Source: Pedobacter roseus (lineage in GTDB: Bacteria > Bacteroidota > Bacteroidia > Sphingobacteriales > Sphingobacteriaceae). Taken from it: DNA of 64,000 nt. Position 1 is the first letter of the stretch. Every line of letters begins with the position of its first letter. Location of the stretch: assembly GCF_014395225.1 (NCBI RefSeq), contig NZ_CP060723.1, positions 1,550,001 to 1,614,000 of the forward strand, written 5' to 3'. Of this stretch, positions 1 through 9,330 are shown piece by piece. A program made the position numbers and the translations under genes. The notes beneath the pieces were generated by a model that did not search any database, was not told where the DNA came from, and saw nothing but the letters and a program-made list of their open reading frames with translations.

Positions 1-18
1 CAGACCGAAACTCATTTT

Positions 19-951
19 TTATCTGGTCAGTTTAATTCCCTCATCTGCTTCAACTGCCAGTACATGTGTGGTACAGTCTTTTGCTTTAAACAGGTCGTAT
101 CCTTCCTGCCACCAGGTGGTCATTTCCTGTTTATTAAATACAAAAGAATGGGTGGTGAGTTCGCGGTTAATGAAATAGAAATTTATTTTTACATTCTTAT
201 TTGCCGTTTGCAGTTTCGAGATAATCAGGTCGTCGTTCGCAATCTGGTTGAGCATAAAATCACTCGTCCGGGCAAATACCTCAATCGCATTTTGAAGGGG
301 AGGGTTGTTATAAACCGCTTTTTCCTGTCTTAAAACAATGGTATCTATCTCGGTTGCTCCTTTTACAATCGCTTCCTGCACCGGGATCAGGTTCCCGAAA
401 CCTCCGTCAGCATAATCGTTGCCATTTTTCTGGTAAAGACTCATTAATGGGGCTAAATTACACGAAGCCCACATCCAGTCGCAAAAATCTTCATAACCAT
501 AATCATTGCTCGATTTGTATTCAATTAGTTGTGTGGTTAAATTGGCCACGGTAACCACCACTTCTTTACCCAGCGATTTGATGGTTTCGAAATCTTTAAG
601 CTTAAAATTGTTCCTGATTAAATTTCTTAAACCTGTACTGTCGCCAAGGGTTTTCTGTCGCTTAATAAACTGCTTAATAATCCCGAAATGGTTCATGCGC
701 AGTTTTACTTTTCCGTTTTTGTATTTAACGATGAATGGACAAACTGTAAAAATATCGGATTGTGAAATGGTGGTGTAGAGCTTTTTAATGCGTGCTACAT
801 CGCCAATGGCCAAAAAAGGAATAAGCAAACTACCGGTAGAAGAACCCACAAAAAGATCATAATTTGTTTGGCGGTATTTAATGAGGTATTCTGCTACACC
901 ACCAGCAAAAGCACCTTTGCTACCACCGCCCGAAATAACCAATGTCTTCAT
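19..951 (-). CDS. Patatin-like phospholipase family protein
   Basis: A 310-aa protein with the patatin fold signatures. The glycine-rich oxyanion loop GGGSKGAFAGG lies at residues 8-18, the nucleophile elbow G-S-S-T-G at 36-40 (catalytic Ser38), and the second half of the catalytic dyad is D182 in ADGGFGN. Patatins are Ser/Asp acyl hydrolases acting on phospholipids or other acyl lipids. No signal peptide is visible: the first strand leads straight into the oxyanion loop, so a cytoplasmic or membrane-surface location is likely. The length fits small bacterial patatins. The gene stands alone, divergent from the repeat array and the GH32 gene. The native lipid substrate cannot be inferred. Confidence 0.9.
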   Translation of the reverse strand: MKTLVISGGGSKGAFAGGVAEYLIKYRQTNYDLFVGSSTGSLLIPFLAIGDVARIKKLYTTISQSDIFTVCPFIVKYKNGKVKLRMNHFGIIKQFIKRQKTLGDSTGLRNLIRNNFKLKDFETIKSLGKEVVVTVANLTTQLIEYKSSNDYGYEDFCDWMWASCNLAPLMSLYQKNGNDYADGGFGNLIPVQEAIVKGATEIDTIVLRQEKAVYNNPPLQNAIEVFARTSDFMLNQIANDDLIISKLQTANKNVKINFYFINRELTTHSFVFNKQEMTTWWQEGYDLFKAKDCTTHVLAVEADEGIKLTR

Positions 952-1080
952 GATACGCTCCTAAGAAAATTATAATCAAATATAATGGTTTAGTTTTAAG
1001 TCTGGAGTCTGGTGTATAGTCAAAAATGAGTCAATTACGCATTGATTCTTAGAGTTTTTAAGTTAAAAGATTCTGGTATT

Positions 1081-1636
1081 AACGATGAAACCCTGAGGTT
1101 CGCTGAAGGAGCTTTCAGGTACCTCGCCGGAGCTTTTAGCTGCAACGATGCTGTGCTGAGGGTCGACGAAGGAGCTTTCAGGTACCCCACCGGAGCTTTT
1201 AGCTTCAATGATTAGGCTCTGAGGGGTCGATTAAGGAGCTTTCAGGTGCCTCGCCAGACCTTTTAGCTTCAACAATGCTGCTCTGAGGGTCGACGAAGGA
1301 GCTTTTAGGTGCCTCGCCGAAGCTTTTAGCTTCAACGATGCTGCGCTGAGGGTCGATGAAGGAGCTTTCAGGTGCCTCGCCGGAGCTTTTAGCTTCAACA
1401 ATGCTGCTCTGAGGGTCGACGAAGGAGCTTTTAGGTGCCTCGCCGGAGCTTTTAGCTTCAACAATGCTGCTTTGAGGTTCAATGAAGGAGCTTTCAGGTG
1501 CCTCGCCGGAGCTTTTAGCTTCAACGATGCTGCTCTGAGGTTCGCTGAAGGAGCTTTCAGGTGCCTCGCCGGAGCTTTTAGCTTCAACGATGCTGCGCTG
1601 AGGTTCGACGAAGGAGCTTTCAGGTGCCTCGCCGGG
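1081..1636. repeat. 63-bp tandem repeat array (minisatellite), about 9 units
   Basis: The motif GGAGCTTTC/T recurs at 1108, 1171, 1235, 1298, 1361, 1424, 1487, 1550 and 1613. The period is 63 bp except for one 64-bp step (1171 to 1235), where an extra G sits in the GAGGGG run near 1223. Each unit divides into three 21-bp parts. The first two both begin GGAGCTTT, which suggests the 63-mer grew from a 21-mer. Because 63 is divisible by three, several frames stay open. The minus-strand reading is a 21-aa repeat (core EAPESSF..PQSSIVEAKSSG) preceded by a start at 1708, and the extra base breaks that frame. I treat the array as non-coding. It fills most of the 830-bp gap between the patatin and GH32 genes; I see no gene in the rest of that gap. 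Confidence 0.9.
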
Positions 1637-1781
1637 GCAAGGATGTTCCGGAGCTCCTGGAACTACAGGAATCACGTAAATAAAATAATACACTTTAACC
1701 AGCCTCATTATTTTTAGTTATCTTTTCCTTTTCTAACCAGTATTCCCTTTTATAGATAAAACGATTTACCGTTTCCGGAAC

Positions 1782-3431
1782 ATGAAAACTATATACAAAG
1801 CAATTTTGGCCATTGGCACTTTACTATTTCTATCCAAATTTGGCTTTGCAGCTGATATCGAAATCAAAATCAACAAGCGTTACCTCAACCTGCCCGTTTC
1901 GCAAAAGCAGGCCAGGGCAAATATGATGTTCGAAATTGGTGGCAAACAGGAACGGATTTTTAAAATCCGGTTGGCAAAAGACGAACCCGAATATTGGGTT
2001 TTCTGTGATGTAAGCACACTGAAAGGTAAAACAATAAAAATCAGTTATGAAGGGGATGCAGCCGGATTGCAGAAAATTTATCAGAACGACGAAATTGAAG
2101 GTCAAAAGTCCATTTATAAGGAGAAAAACCGTCCACAGTTTCATTTTACGACCAAAAGAGGCTGGATAAACGATCCGAACGGCCTTATATTTTACGAAGG
2201 CGAGTATCACCTGTTTTACCAACATAATCCTTACGAAAGAGAGTGGGAAAATATGTCGTGGGGCCATGCCGTAAGTAAAGATATGATCCACTGGGAAGAG
2301 TTGCCAACCGCTTTAAGTCCTGATCAAACAGGTACGATGTTTTCTGGTTCAACCGTAATTGATTATGACAACACTGCTGGTTTTAACAAAGGCAACACAC
2401 CTGCCATGGTGGCCACTTACACTGCTTTTACCGATGAAAAACAGGTACAGTGTGTGGCTTATAGTTTAGATAGAGGACGTACATGGACAAAATACAGTAA
2501 AAACCCGATCATTGATTCGAAAGCAAAATGGAACAGTGTAGATACCAGAGACCCAAGGGTTTTCTGGTACAAACCCGGCAAACATTGGGTAATGGTGCTG
2601 AATGAGCGTGACGGTCACTCGATTTATAATTCAGCCAATTTAAAAGACTGGACATTCCAAAGCCATACCACTGGTTTTTGGGAATGCCCTGATTTATTCG
2701 AACTACCCATTGATGGCGATAAAACTAAAACGAAATGGGTAATGTATGGGGCTTCCAACACCTATATGACCGGTACTTTTGACGGCAAGAAATTTACGCC
2801 TGAATCTGGAAAACATTATTATGTAACCGGAAGCATTTACGCCGCTCAAACCTTTACCAATATCCCTGAAAGTGATGGCAGGAGGATCCAGATAGGATGG
2901 GGCAAGATCGGTCACCCTGATATGCCTTTCAACGGCATGATGCTTTTGCCCACCGAACTGAAACTTAAAACCACAAAAGATGGCTTACGTTTGGTAAGCG
3001 AACCGGTAAAAGAGGCAGAACAGCTTTTCGAAAGCGTTGGCGAATGGAGCAATTTAAGTGCAAAGGATGCCATCGAAAAACTCAAAACCTTTAACAATAC
3101 AGACAGGATCCGGATTAAAACAAAACTGAAACTTTCTCATGCCACCAGTGCGGGTCTCAGCCTTTCCGGGCAGAAAATACTGGATTATGATATGAATTTC
3201 AACCTGGTAAACGGTGTTTTTTATTCGCCAGAGGATATGACGAGCATGGAAATTTCTGCTGATATTTATATCGACAGGACCTCAATTGAAGTTTTTATTG
3301 ATGGTGGTGCTTATTCTTATTCGATGGAACGAAAATTAGATGGTAAAAACACCGAAGGCTTTCAGTTTTGGGGAAATAATATCGAAATTAAAGATTTAAA
3401 GGTTTATTCTGTTAAATCGATTTGGGAATAA
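1782..3431 (+). CDS. Glycoside hydrolase family 32 fructanase (levanase/invertase type)
   Basis: A 549-aa secreted hydrolase of beta-fructosides (levan, inulin or sucrose). A signal peptide covers about residues 1-23 (hydrophobic ILAIGTLLFLSKFGFA). The GH32 five-blade propeller starts at WINDPNG (128-134, nucleophile D131). The RDP transition-state motif is at 256-258 and ECPD with the acid/base glutamate at 301-304. A C-terminal beta-sandwich ends the protein. About 100 residues between signal peptide and propeller form an extra N-terminal domain. The substrate class (fructan) is secure from the motifs; endo or exo action and linkage are not. No SusCD or fructokinase gene sits beside it, so it is a solitary fructanase here. 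The following gene starts 93 bp downstream. Confidence 0.93.
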   Translation: MKTIYKAILAIGTLLFLSKFGFAADIEIKINKRYLNLPVSQKQARANMMFEIGGKQERIFKIRLAKDEPEYWVFCDVSTLKGKTIKISYEGDAAGLQKIYQNDEIEGQKSIYKEKNRPQFHFTTKRGWINDPNGLIFYEGEYHLFYQHNPYEREWENMSWGHAVSKDMIHWEELPTALSPDQTGTMFSGSTVIDYDNTAGFNKGNTPAMVATYTAFTDEKQVQCVAYSLDRGRTWTKYSKNPIIDSKAKWNSVDTRDPRVFWYKPGKHWVMVLNERDGHSIYNSANLKDWTFQSHTTGFWECPDLFELPIDGDKTKTKWVMYGASNTYMTGTFDGKKFTPESGKHYYVTGSIYAAQTFTNIPESDGRRIQIGWGKIGHPDMPFNGMMLLPTELKLKTTKDGLRLVSEPVKEAEQLFESVGEWSNLSAKDAIEKLKTFNNTDRIRIKTKLKLSHATSAGLSLSGQKILDYDMNFNLVNGVFYSPEDMTSMEISADIYIDRTSIEVFIDGGAYSYSMERKLDGKNTEGFQFWGNNIEIKDLKVYSVKSIWE

Positions 3432-3524
3432 ACACGCATAACGCCCCAATCATTATAAAACTATGATCCTATCATTTAAAAACTATGATCCTGTTAATCC
3501 TGAAATCCTTTAATCCTGTTCTGA

Positions 3525-4406
3525 ATGAGTAACATTATGAAAAATACATCCTTATCAATTATTACCAGCTTCCTTATTTTCCTGACCTCAGGTCCACTTT
3601 CGGCGCAGCAAAAATACCCGGAATTAGGCATTGTAAGCGGTTTAGCACAAGATAGTACAGCTTATGCGGCTGGCTTCAGGTTAATCGGTGAATCGGTGCC
3701 GAAAATATTATCGCCCACTTTGAGCGATGCTGAGTTTCAAGCCAATTTGAAAAGGATTAAAGCCGCGAAATGTAAAGTGTTAAGCTGTAATCTCTTCTTT
3801 CCGGGTAGTTTAAAAATAGCAGGCCCCGATGTTGATGAGGCAAAAGTTTTAAGTTATACCGAAACTGTGCTTTCGAGGGGAAAACAAGCAGGTGTAAAAT
3901 ATATCGTGCTGGGTAGTTCCGGAGCGAGGAGTATTCCTGCAGGTTACGATATGGAAAAAGCAAAGGCAGATTTTGTAATGCTTTGCAAAAAACTCGGGCA
4001 GATTGCAAAGAAAAACGATGTCGTAATCCTGTTAGAAAACCTCGAAACCACTGAAACCAATTTTATTACTTCGTTAAAAGCAGCAGCAGAAATTGTAAAA
4101 AAGGTAAACGAACCCAATTTTAGGCTGAATGTGGATGTCTTCCACATGCTGCGTGAAGGCGAATCGCCCGATGAAATTATTAATGCAGCTAAAGAAGTAG
4201 GATTTTGTGAAATTGCCGAAAAAGTGAAACGTACTTTACCGGGCGTAGCTGGCGATGATTTCAGGCCATACCTACGGGCATTAAAGAAAATCAACTATAA
4301 AGGTTATATCTTTATGGAAGCCAGTATCAGTAATGCCGCCGTAGAAATGCCACAGGCCTTTAAATATCTTTCTGCTCAGCTTGCAGAGGTTTATTCTTCC
4401 AAATAG
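3525..4406 (+). CDS. Secreted sugar phosphate isomerase/epimerase-like TIM-barrel protein
   Basis: A 293-aa protein of the AP-endonuclease-2/xylose-isomerase-like TIM-barrel superfamily. A signal peptide is present (IITSFLIFLTSGPLSAQ), so it is exported. Barrel features include VVILLENLETTETNF (metal-ligand Glu position), LNVDVFHMLREGESP (Asp/His) and YIFMEASIS near the C terminus (final Glu). An alternative start at 3537 (MKNTSL) gives an equally good signal peptide. Such secreted isomerase-like proteins are common beside carbohydrate genes in Bacteroidota, but their substrates are mostly unknown. The DHFR-family gene converges from the other strand only 9 bp downstream. Confidence 0.82.
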   Translation: MSNIMKNTSLSIITSFLIFLTSGPLSAQQKYPELGIVSGLAQDSTAYAAGFRLIGESVPKILSPTLSDAEFQANLKRIKAAKCKVLSCNLFFPGSLKIAGPDVDEAKVLSYTETVLSRGKQAGVKYIVLGSSGARSIPAGYDMEKAKADFVMLCKKLGQIAKKNDVVILLENLETTETNFITSLKAAAEIVKKVNEPNFRLNVDVFHMLREGESPDEIINAAKEVGFCEIAEKVKRTLPGVAGDDFRPYLRALKKINYKGYIFMEASISNAAVEMPQAFKYLSAQLAEVYSSK

Positions 4407-4415
4407 AAGGAAAAT

Positions 4416-4991
4416 TTAGCTTTGCAAAGCACCAACATATCTATAGGTATTTAATAACAAACCTGTAGGAGTCGTTTTGGTGTTTACAAAAGCCAGTTCC
4501 TGAGCCTTTACACGGTCAGAAAAGAAACGTTTGCCCCGTCCCAGTAAAATCGGGTACACAATCAATACCACCTCATCAACCAAACCTTGTTCCATTAACA
4601 ATGAGGTTAAGGTAGAACTTCCGTATAAAACCAGGTCGGGGCCATCTGTTGATTTGATGCTGCGGATACCAGCTATAATATCAGTACCTAAATCTGCAGC
4701 TGGTCCCCATTCTAAACTGTCCGGTCTGTGTGTGGCCACATATTTCGTCGCGGCATTTAAGCTGTTTGCCATAGGCGTGTCGCCTGCCTTTGGCCAGAAT
4801 TCAGACCACTGGTTGTAGGTTGTTCGGCCAAGTAGCAAATCGAAATTAGTGCCCTGTGCTTCCAGCAAAATTGCTAAACCTACAGGGGTACGATATGGAT
4901 TTGTCCATCCGGCATAGGTGAAGTGTTCATCATTTTCGTGTTGAATTACCCCATCAAGCGAGATATGTTCAAAAATCTTTATTTTTCTCAT
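4416..4991 (-). CDS. Dihydrofolate reductase family protein (RibD C-terminal-like)
   Basis: A reductase of the RibD-C/DHFR-like fold. It opens with MRKIKIFEHISLDGVIQ, the usual start of this family, then LLLGRTTYNQWSEFWP (nucleotide-binding loop region) and DLVLYGSSTLTSLLMEQGLVDE with IVYPILLGRGKRFF near the C terminus. I place the start at 4991; the upstream ATG at 5003 would only add MGNK before the conserved start. It probably uses NAD(P)H, but members of this group have few known substrates and it should not be read as the folate-cycle DHFR. It stands alone, convergent with the isomerase gene. Confidence 0.85.
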   Translation of the reverse strand: MRKIKIFEHISLDGVIQHENDEHFTYAGWTNPYRTPVGLAILLEAQGTNFDLLLGRTTYNQWSEFWPKAGDTPMANSLNAATKYVATHRPDSLEWGPAADLGTDIIAGIRSIKSTDGPDLVLYGSSTLTSLLMEQGLVDEVVLIVYPILLGRGKRFFSDRVKAQELAFVNTKTTPTGLLLNTYRYVGALQS

Positions 4992-5279
4992 TTTATTTCC
5001 CATTTACTTGTTAATCAAAGATAAATAGCAAAAGGTACACGCATACGGGGCAATCGTGACAATATATGGCCGCTTTTGTGACTAGCTGTATTTGATGCTG
5101 ATCCATTTTACTGAATCAGGAGTAAACAGGGTACAATAGATCAGATTCAGTTTAAAACTATGCCTGTTTTTGTTCAAATGTGGCAATATGCCATTGTTAT
5201 GCAAACGTTTGTGCAGAGAAAAATAAGCACAGCAACATTTGTTATCAATATATTGTATCACCTAAACCTGGTAATGTAT

Positions 5280-6809
5280 ATGATCAAAAGAATTTACCTA
5301 ATATTATTGGCTGGCCTAAGCACTGCCGGCACTTATGCTCAAAAAACTACATCCAAACCCAATATTGTGTATATCCTTGCAGATGACCTGGGCTACGGCG
5401 AACTGGGCAGCTACGGACAGCAAAAAATTGAAACCCCCAATTTAGATGAACTCGCCAAACGTGGTATGCGTTTTACTCAACATTATGCCTATCCCGTTTG
5501 TGCACCATCCAGATATGGCTTAATGACCGGTATTAACTCAGGCAAGGCATTTATCCGTGGTAACCACGAGTGGGGCGAACGTGGCGATGTATGGAATTTT
5601 AAAGCGATGGAAGCAAATCCTTTTCTCGAAGGTCAGTATCCTATACCCGATTCTACCATCACCATTGCTAAGGTATTAAAAACGGTGGGCTATAATACCG
5701 CTTTGGTAGGGAAATGGGGCTTAGGAAGTCCGATGACCGCTAGTGTGCCTAACCGCCAGGGGTTTGATTACTTTTACGGTTTCATTTGCCAGCGGCAGGA
5801 TCACACCTATTACAGCGGGCATTTATGGGAGAACGAAAACAGGGTACCGCTTGATAATAAGATCGTTGATCCGGATGTTAAATTTCCGGCAGATCTTGAT
5901 CCTTTAAACGAAAAGAACTATGAAAAATACCAGCAGAACGACTATGCACCCGATTTTCTGATCAAAGCTGCATTGAATTTCATTGGTAAAAATAAAGACA
6001 ACCCCTTCTTTTTATATTATGCCAGTCCTTTGCCACACGTATCTTTACAGGCGCCTAAAGACCTGGTTGATTATTATCATAAAAAGTTTGGCGAAGAGAA
6101 ACCATTTTTAGGCGGTTCCTATTTTCCTTGCCGTTATCCCCGCGCAACCTATGCGGCTATGATCACATTGTTCGATCGGCAGGTAGGACAATTGATCAAG
6201 AAACTCAAAGATGAAGGCGTTTACGACAATACCATCATTATGTTTTGTGCCGATAACGGTACTGCCTTTAATGCAGGCGCTGATCCGGTATTTTTTAACA
6301 GCAATGGTCCTTTTAAAGGCGAATACGGCTGGGGCAAAGGTTTTGTTAGGGAAGGGGGCATCAGAGAACCATTTATCGTATCCTGGCCTGGAAAAGTAAA
6401 AGAAGGAGCCACCAGCGACCTCATTTCTTCCACTTTGGATATCATGCCAACCTTTTGCGACCTTTTGAAAATTAAAACACCAGCCGGAATTGATGGATTA
6501 AGCATTTTGCCGACCATTTTAAACAAAGGAAAACAGATACAACATGATTACCTCTATTTCGAATACCCTGAATATGGCGGACAGCAGGCCATTCGCATCG
6601 GGAACTGGAAAGGGGTAAGATTGGAGATGTTGAAAGGCAATGATAAATGGACGTTGTACGACCTAAATACCGACCTTAAAGAGCAGAATGACGTTGCCTC
6701 GGCCCATCCTGATATTGTAAAACAGATGATGGCCATTTCGAAAAAGGAACACCATACACCGCTCATTAAACGTTTCGAAATACCCGTGCTGGAAAAAGAA
6801 AAACAGTAA
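5280..6809 (+). CDS. Arylsulfatase family protein (secreted)
   Basis: A formylglycine-dependent sulfatase (alkaline phosphatase superfamily). The sulfatase signature is VCAPSRYGLMTG, with the cysteine to be converted to formylglycine at about residue 74 of the 509-aa form. N-terminal metal ligands lie in NIVYILADDLGYGELG, and a second conserved segment is VGKWGLG. Later metal ligands lie in IIMFCADNGTAFN. The reading frame is open from 5160, but the signal peptide MIKRIYLILLAGLSTAGTYAQ begins at 5280, so I take that start; the ATG at 5274 is also possible. It probably removes sulfate esters from a glycan or other organic sulfate. A maturase would have to be encoded elsewhere. Confidence 0.9.
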   Translation: MIKRIYLILLAGLSTAGTYAQKTTSKPNIVYILADDLGYGELGSYGQQKIETPNLDELAKRGMRFTQHYAYPVCAPSRYGLMTGINSGKAFIRGNHEWGERGDVWNFKAMEANPFLEGQYPIPDSTITIAKVLKTVGYNTALVGKWGLGSPMTASVPNRQGFDYFYGFICQRQDHTYYSGHLWENENRVPLDNKIVDPDVKFPADLDPLNEKNYEKYQQNDYAPDFLIKAALNFIGKNKDNPFFLYYASPLPHVSLQAPKDLVDYYHKKFGEEKPFLGGSYFPCRYPRATYAAMITLFDRQVGQLIKKLKDEGVYDNTIIMFCADNGTAFNAGADPVFFNSNGPFKGEYGWGKGFVREGGIREPFIVSWPGKVKEGATSDLISSTLDIMPTFCDLLKIKTPAGIDGLSILPTILNKGKQIQHDYLYFEYPEYGGQQAIRIGNWKGVRLEMLKGNDKWTLYDLNTDLKEQNDVASAHPDIVKQMMAISKKEHHTPLIKRFEIPVLEKEKQ

Positions 6810-7033
6810 GTTCTGACTATTTCATTACATGCTAAAAGATTTAACCATTAGTAAAAAGGATGTATACAGATAAAAAAAACTGTATATCTGTGGTTAATCA
6901 GTCGATTCACCTATATGGTATATCCGCGGCTAAAAACGCTAAGCTATAGCATTCGGAAGCAAAATCTTTACCTGTTCACCCTGTGTATATCATTGTAATT
7001 TTTAAATTTGACCGATATTAATTCTTCCTCAAC

Positions 7034-8809
7034 ATGACCTATATAGAAAAATTGCAGGCTTTACGCGATTTAATGACCGCGCAAAATATAGACGCTTATA
7101 TTATTCCAGCTGCAGATCCGCACATCAGTGAGTATTTGCCCGCACATTATAAAGCCATCCCTTTTGCCAGCGGTTTTACCGGCTCTGCAGGTACACTTGT
7201 AATTACACAGAATTTTGCTGGTCTTTGGACAGATTCAAGATATTTTAGCCAGGCAGAAACGCAATTGAAAGGTACAGGCTATGAATTGGTGAAACTAATT
7301 GTGCCACACACGCCCGAATACATCGATTGGTTGCCTGGAGTGTTATCTAAAGGAGCAACAGTTAGTTTTAACCACCAGCTCATTACCGTAGCCCTGGCTA
7401 TTGATATCAAAAACAAACTCGAACAACAGGAAATTGCCGTGAAGGACGTAGACTTTATCAGTACCGTTTGGACCGATAGGGTAGGGCTGCCAGCGGAACA
7501 AGCTTATTTAATTAACGAGGAAGCGGCCGGGCTCAGTATTTCGGCCAAAATAGAACAAGTTAGGGCCGTTTTAGCACAAAATGGAGCGGAATATCATTTA
7601 ATTTCTTCACTTGATGATGTTGCCTGGCTTTTTAACCTCAGGGGAAAAGATGTAGATTATAATCCTGTTGCTTTGGCTTTCGCCCTGATTACACCTGAAG
7701 AGGTAAAACTCTTTATCGATGAACAAAAACTTTCGCAAAGCGATAAGGAAATCCTAAAAGAACAAGGTGTTAATTTATATCCTTACCAGGATGTGGCCGG
7801 CGCATTGACACAATTGCCAGAATATACCCGGATTTTTATCGATCCTAAACGCACCAGTTTTGGCTTGTACCAGCTTTTACCAAAAGAAGCGAAGATTATT
7901 TCAGGAATTAACCCGAGCACATACCTTAAAGGCTTAAAGAATCAAACAGAAATCAGCCATATCCGTAAAGCCATGCTGCAAGACGGCGTAGCTTTAACCA
8001 GGTTTTTTAAATGGCTGGAAGATCATCTAGGCAAAGAAAAGATTACAGAATGGTCTGCAGCAGAAAAATTAGCAACTTACAGGGCAGAACAGGCATCTTT
8101 TGTTGGCTTAAGTTTTAATACCATATCGGGTTACAATGCCAATGGCGCACTGCCACACTATACCGTAACGGCAGAGAGCGATCAGGAAATTACCGGAGAT
8201 GGTTTGTTCCTGGTCGATTCTGGAGGACAATATCATTATGGTACAACCGATATTACCAGGGTGATGCCTGTAGGAAATTGTACAGCCCGCCAGGCTGATG
8301 ATTATACTTTGGTATTGAAAGGTTTGATAGAAGGTTCTAAACTGATTTTTCCGACAGGTACAAAAGGTTATCAGATCGATTCCATTTGTAGAAATCCGCT
8401 TTGGGAACATGCTATCAATTTTGGGCATGGTACAGGTCACGGTATCGGTTTTTTTCTCAATGTACACGAAGGCCCTCAGAGCATTAACCCCGCTAATTTA
8501 GATATACCCTTTAAGCCAGGTATGGTAACCTCTATCGAACCGGGTATTTATCGTCCTGAGAAGCATGGTGTAAGGATCGAAAACCTGGTGTTATGCGTTC
8601 CGCATGGAAGTAGCGAATTTGGAGATTTTCTGGCCTTTGAAACCTTAACCTTATGTTTTATCGATACTACCCTTATAAATAAATCGCTTTTAACACCCGA
8701 TCAGCTGACCTGGCTAAATCAATATAATCAGCAGGTTTTCGATCAGCTTCAACCGCTGCTATCAACTGAAGAATCGGAGTGGCTGAAAGCGAAGTGTTAC
8801 CCAATTTAA
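7034..8809 (+). CDS. Aminopeptidase P family protein (Xaa-Pro aminopeptidase, M24B, three-domain)
   Basis: A 591-aa metallopeptidase removing the first residue from peptides with proline in second position. It has the eukaryote-like three-domain architecture: two creatinase-type N-terminal domains (about 1-300), a pita-bread M24 catalytic domain (about 310-530) and a short M24 C-terminal region. All five metal ligands are present: D395 (LVDSGGQY), D406 (TTDITR), H469 (GTGHGIG), E502 (SIEPGIY) and E516 (VRIENLV). There is no signal peptide, so it is cytoplasmic. A second, shorter M24B enzyme lies at 15390-16796. Both fit the proline/hydroxyproline peptide theme of the 17-29 kb island, though neither is in its operon. 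Confidence 0.93.
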   Translation: MTYIEKLQALRDLMTAQNIDAYIIPAADPHISEYLPAHYKAIPFASGFTGSAGTLVITQNFAGLWTDSRYFSQAETQLKGTGYELVKLIVPHTPEYIDWLPGVLSKGATVSFNHQLITVALAIDIKNKLEQQEIAVKDVDFISTVWTDRVGLPAEQAYLINEEAAGLSISAKIEQVRAVLAQNGAEYHLISSLDDVAWLFNLRGKDVDYNPVALAFALITPEEVKLFIDEQKLSQSDKEILKEQGVNLYPYQDVAGALTQLPEYTRIFIDPKRTSFGLYQLLPKEAKIISGINPSTYLKGLKNQTEISHIRKAMLQDGVALTRFFKWLEDHLGKEKITEWSAAEKLATYRAEQASFVGLSFNTISGYNANGALPHYTVTAESDQEITGDGLFLVDSGGQYHYGTTDITRVMPVGNCTARQADDYTLVLKGLIEGSKLIFPTGTKGYQIDSICRNPLWEHAINFGHGTGHGIGFFLNVHEGPQSINPANLDIPFKPGMVTSIEPGIYRPEKHGVRIENLVLCVPHGSSEFGDFLAFETLTLCFIDTTLINKSLLTPDQLTWLNQYNQQVFDQLQPLLSTEESEWLKAKCYPI

Positions 8810-9330
8810 TTTCGGGTTACTATTATACTGAATTAATTTATGGTCTTAAGGCAAGCGCTTTAAGATTCCCGCCTGCGCGGGAATGATGACTGTATATGGA
8901 TGCTGGTTACCGTATGAGTCAAAACATGGAGTTACAATACCACGCTGAGGGGAGTTAATTGAAGGATAAGGAAAGCAATAACTGCATTTCAATTAATGTC
9001 CGTCGCGCTTTACGCTGTAGCCCTCCCTGCGTTCGGGGCTGCCGCTGCAATCGCGTTTAGGTACTTGCTGTTGTGCTAATGGGGTAGTTTTCCACTCAAT
9101 CGCACAATAAATACGATTTGCAGGTAATCTGATCGCCAAACTTTCAAGAAATAACATCAAATCTCAAAATCTGCGCCTTTTGCGTCATCAGCGGGATCTA
9201 TTTGTTTATCATGTTTTTCCTACATAACTTCCAATAAATACACCAATCCTTTACCGATTTTGCGTTATTTTTAAGATCAATGTCTGCTTTATCTTTTAAA
9301 GTATATTTTTGAATATATCCCTAAATTATC
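8810..9330. other. Intergenic region with hairpin repeat and GC-rich island
   Basis: This 521-bp gap has no supported gene. A 7-bp perfect stem TTCCCGC/GCGGGAA lies at 8866-8872 and 8877-8883 with a 4-nt loop, followed by AATGATGAC; this is the look of a dispersed intergenic hairpin repeat. At about 8995-9060 there is an island clearly more GC-rich than its surroundings, with a small stem AGCCC (9019-9023)/GGGCT (9036-9040). Just before the next gene, TATTTTTG at 9304-9311 matches the TAnnTTTG minus-7 element, but I see no good TTTG at the right distance, so that promoter is only a weak suggestion. Confidence 0.5.

Noticed and set aside
1205..1708. 167-codon minus-strand frame coding for a 21-aa repeat protein
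   Set aside because: It is explained by a 63-bp tandem repeat open in several frames; one inserted base breaks the frame and there is no supporting signal. Listed as a repeat instead.
5160..5279. Long N-terminal extension of the sulfatase
   Set aside because: The first 40 residues are unlike the family and precede a perfect signal peptide starting at 5280.
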